A stretch of 62,195 nt of DNA from Accumulibacter sp031732795. GTDB lineage: Bacteria; Pseudomonadota; Gammaproteobacteria; Burkholderiales; Rhodocyclaceae. The stretch is taken from the NCBI GenBank assembly GCA_031732795.1, contig JAVMKC010000104.1, positions 1-62,195 on the forward strand, given 5' to 3'. Every line of letters starts with the position of its first letter. Within the stretch, counting starts at the first letter, position 1. The notes under the pieces are model-generated. The model saw only the letters and a program-made list of their open reading frames with translations. It did no database searches and was not told the DNA's origin. Below, piece after piece: positions 56,601 through 59,600 of this stretch. Made by a program: the position numbers and the translations under genes.

Positions 56601-59600
56601 CGTGCTGTCTGTCGATGTCGGCTGGTCGATGGCATGGCTCTCACCTAGTTTCCAGCTCGAGCTATGGGCCGGGGCAACCCGGTTGGGCTTTGTCGACCAG
56701 AGCAGCGTGACGCCCGTGAAAGGCGCGTTCGTTCGGGCAAGCCTGAACGTCGATAGCAGTGGCTTCGACGCACTGGACGGTCAGGCGCTCAAGATCCGCA
56801 TCAAGAATACAGTGAGCTATAACGCTGCGAACTTCGACAACCTGCTGCTTACGACAACACCCGGTGGCGTTGGAAGTGAAGCCACGGTGACCATCGATAT
56901 TGCGCCGGCGAATAATGCTCCGGCGTTCATCGGGCTGGATGGAACGCCAGCGCACACCGAAAAAGTCGCCCCGGTGGTGCTTGATGCCAACGTCCAGATT
57001 TTCGATGCCGAGCTCAGCGCAGCGGACAACTTCAATGGCGTCACACTCACCCTCGTGCGCAACGGCGGTGCCAGCAACCAGGACGTGTTCAGCGCCAGCG
57101 GCACGCTGTCGTCCCTCTCCGCGGCCAGCGGCAACGTGGTGGTCAGCGGCACCACTATCGGCACCTACACCAACAGCGTTGGCACGCTGGTGATGACCTT
57201 CAACGCCAGCGCCACCAATGCGCTGGTCAACTCGGCGATGCAGCAGATCGCCTACAGCAATTCCAGCGACGCCCCACCGGCCAACGTGCAGATCGACTGG
57301 ACCTTCAGCGATGGCAACAGCGGCGCGCAGGGTGCGGGCGGCACGCTTACTGCCACCGGCAGCACGACGGTGTCCATCACCGCGGTCAACGATGCGCCGA
57401 CCATCACGAATCTGAGTGGCGACAGTCTGGGTTACAGCGAAGGCGATGGGTGGGTGGTGATCGAACAGGGCGGCAACGCAACGGTTGGCGACATCGACTC
57501 GGCAGACTTCGACACGGGCACCCTCACCGTCTCATTCACGGCGGGCAGCGACAGCGCGGAGGACGTGCTGAGTCTCCGCAATCAAGGGACCGGGGTCGGG
57601 CAGATCGGCGTGAGTGGGAGCAACGTGACCTACGGCGGCGTGACGATCGGCACGTTCACCGGTGGCAGTGGCGGCAGCAATCTCGTCATCACCTTCAACG
57701 GCAACGCCACGCCAACAGCGGCGACGGCCTTGGTGAAGAACATCACCTATCAGAACACGGACACCAATGCGCCGACGACGGGGGCGCGCACCGTACGGTT
57801 TGTGCTCACCGACGGGGATGGCGGCACGAGTGCGAACTACGACACCACCGTGGCGGTCAGCGGGGTCAATGACAGTCCCACGATCGGAGGCGGGTCGGTA
57901 CCTGCCATCACGGAAGACACGACCAATCCATCGGGAGCCACCATCGCTTCCATGATCGCCGGAACCTTCAGCGATCCCGACAGCGGAGCATCCTTGGCCG
58001 GCATCCTCGTCACGCACAACCCCGAAAATACCGCGCAGGGCGCGTGGCAGTATTCCACCAATGGCGGGGCAAACTGGTACGACATCGGGGCGATTGCCTA
58101 TCCTCACGCGCTGGCCCTGGATACGGCCGCGCACATCCGGTTCGTGCCGGCCACGAACTACACCGGGTCACCCGACGTCCTGTCATTCAGAGGTCTGGAC
58201 AACACTTATGCCGGGGGATTTACCAGCGGCGCCACGCGAGTGACGGCAGACGCGTCCAATCCTGGCGGGAGCTCACCCATCAGTTCCAGCCTGGTCTCAT
58301 TCGGAACCACCATCACCGCGGTCAACGACGCGCCGACCTTCGCGGCGGGCACCGGCAAGGTCACCACGGCGATCGGCTCGGGTGAGGCTTCCGGCAACAG
58401 CGTCACCGTTCAGCCGGACGGCAAGGTTCTGGTCGCCGGCGTCGCTTTCAACGGCAGCGACTATGACTTCGCGTTGATCCGCTACAACGCCGACGGCAGT
58501 CTGGACAGCAGCTTCGGCATTGGCGGCAAGGTCAACACGGCGATCGGCACAGTGGACGATTATGGCTACAGCGTCGCTCTCCAGACGGACGGCAAGATTC
58601 TGGTCACCGGCAGCACCGGGTACGATCTCGCGCTGGTCCGCTACAACGCCGATGGCAGCCTGGACAGCGGCTTCGGCACCGGCGGCAAGGTCACCACGGC
58701 GATCGACACGGGCGAAAATCAAGGCTTCTGCGTCACCGTCCAACCGGACGGCAAGATCCTGGTCACGGGCGTCACCTCGAACAGCAACAGCAATGACCAG
58801 GACATCGCGCTGCTCCGCTACAACGCCGACGGCAGTCTGGACAGTAGCTTCGGTAGCAGCGGCGTCGTCATCACAGCGGTCGGCGTTAACAACGACTATG
58901 GCTACAGCGTCACCGTCCAGCCGGATGGCAAGATCCTGGTCGCCGGCTTTGCTTTCAACGGCGCCAACAACGATGTCGCGCTGCTCCGCTACAACGCCGA
59001 CGGCAGCCTGGACAGCGGCTTCGGCACCGATGGCAAGGTGACCACGGCGGTCGGCCCGGCCGACGATTTAGGACTGAGTATCGTCCTCCAGTCGGACGGC
59101 AAGGTCCTGGTCGCCGGCACCGCTTATAACGGCGCAAACAACGATGTCGCGCTGCTCCGCTACAACGCCGACGGCAGTCTGGACAGCGGCTTCGGCACCG
59201 GCGGCAAGGTCACCACGGCGATCGGCGCGGGCCACGATTATGGCCGCAGCGTCACCGTTCAGCCGGACGGCAAGATTCTGGTCGGAGGCTGCACTGACAA
59301 CGGCAGCGACCAGGATGTCGCACTGCTCCGCTACAACGCCGACGGCAGTCTCGACACCGGCTTCGGCATCGGCGGCATGGTCACCACGACGGTCGGCGTA
59401 GGCGACGATTATGTCACCGGGATCACCATTCAACCGGATGGCAGAATCCTGGTCGCCGGTAGCGCTTTGATCGGCAGCGACTATGGTTTCGCGCTGCTGC
59501 GCTACAACATCAACGGCACGCTGGACACCTCGTTCGGCGTGGTAAACACACTCGACGACGCGCCGGCCTACACCGAAGGCGATGCGGCCGTGGTGCTGGA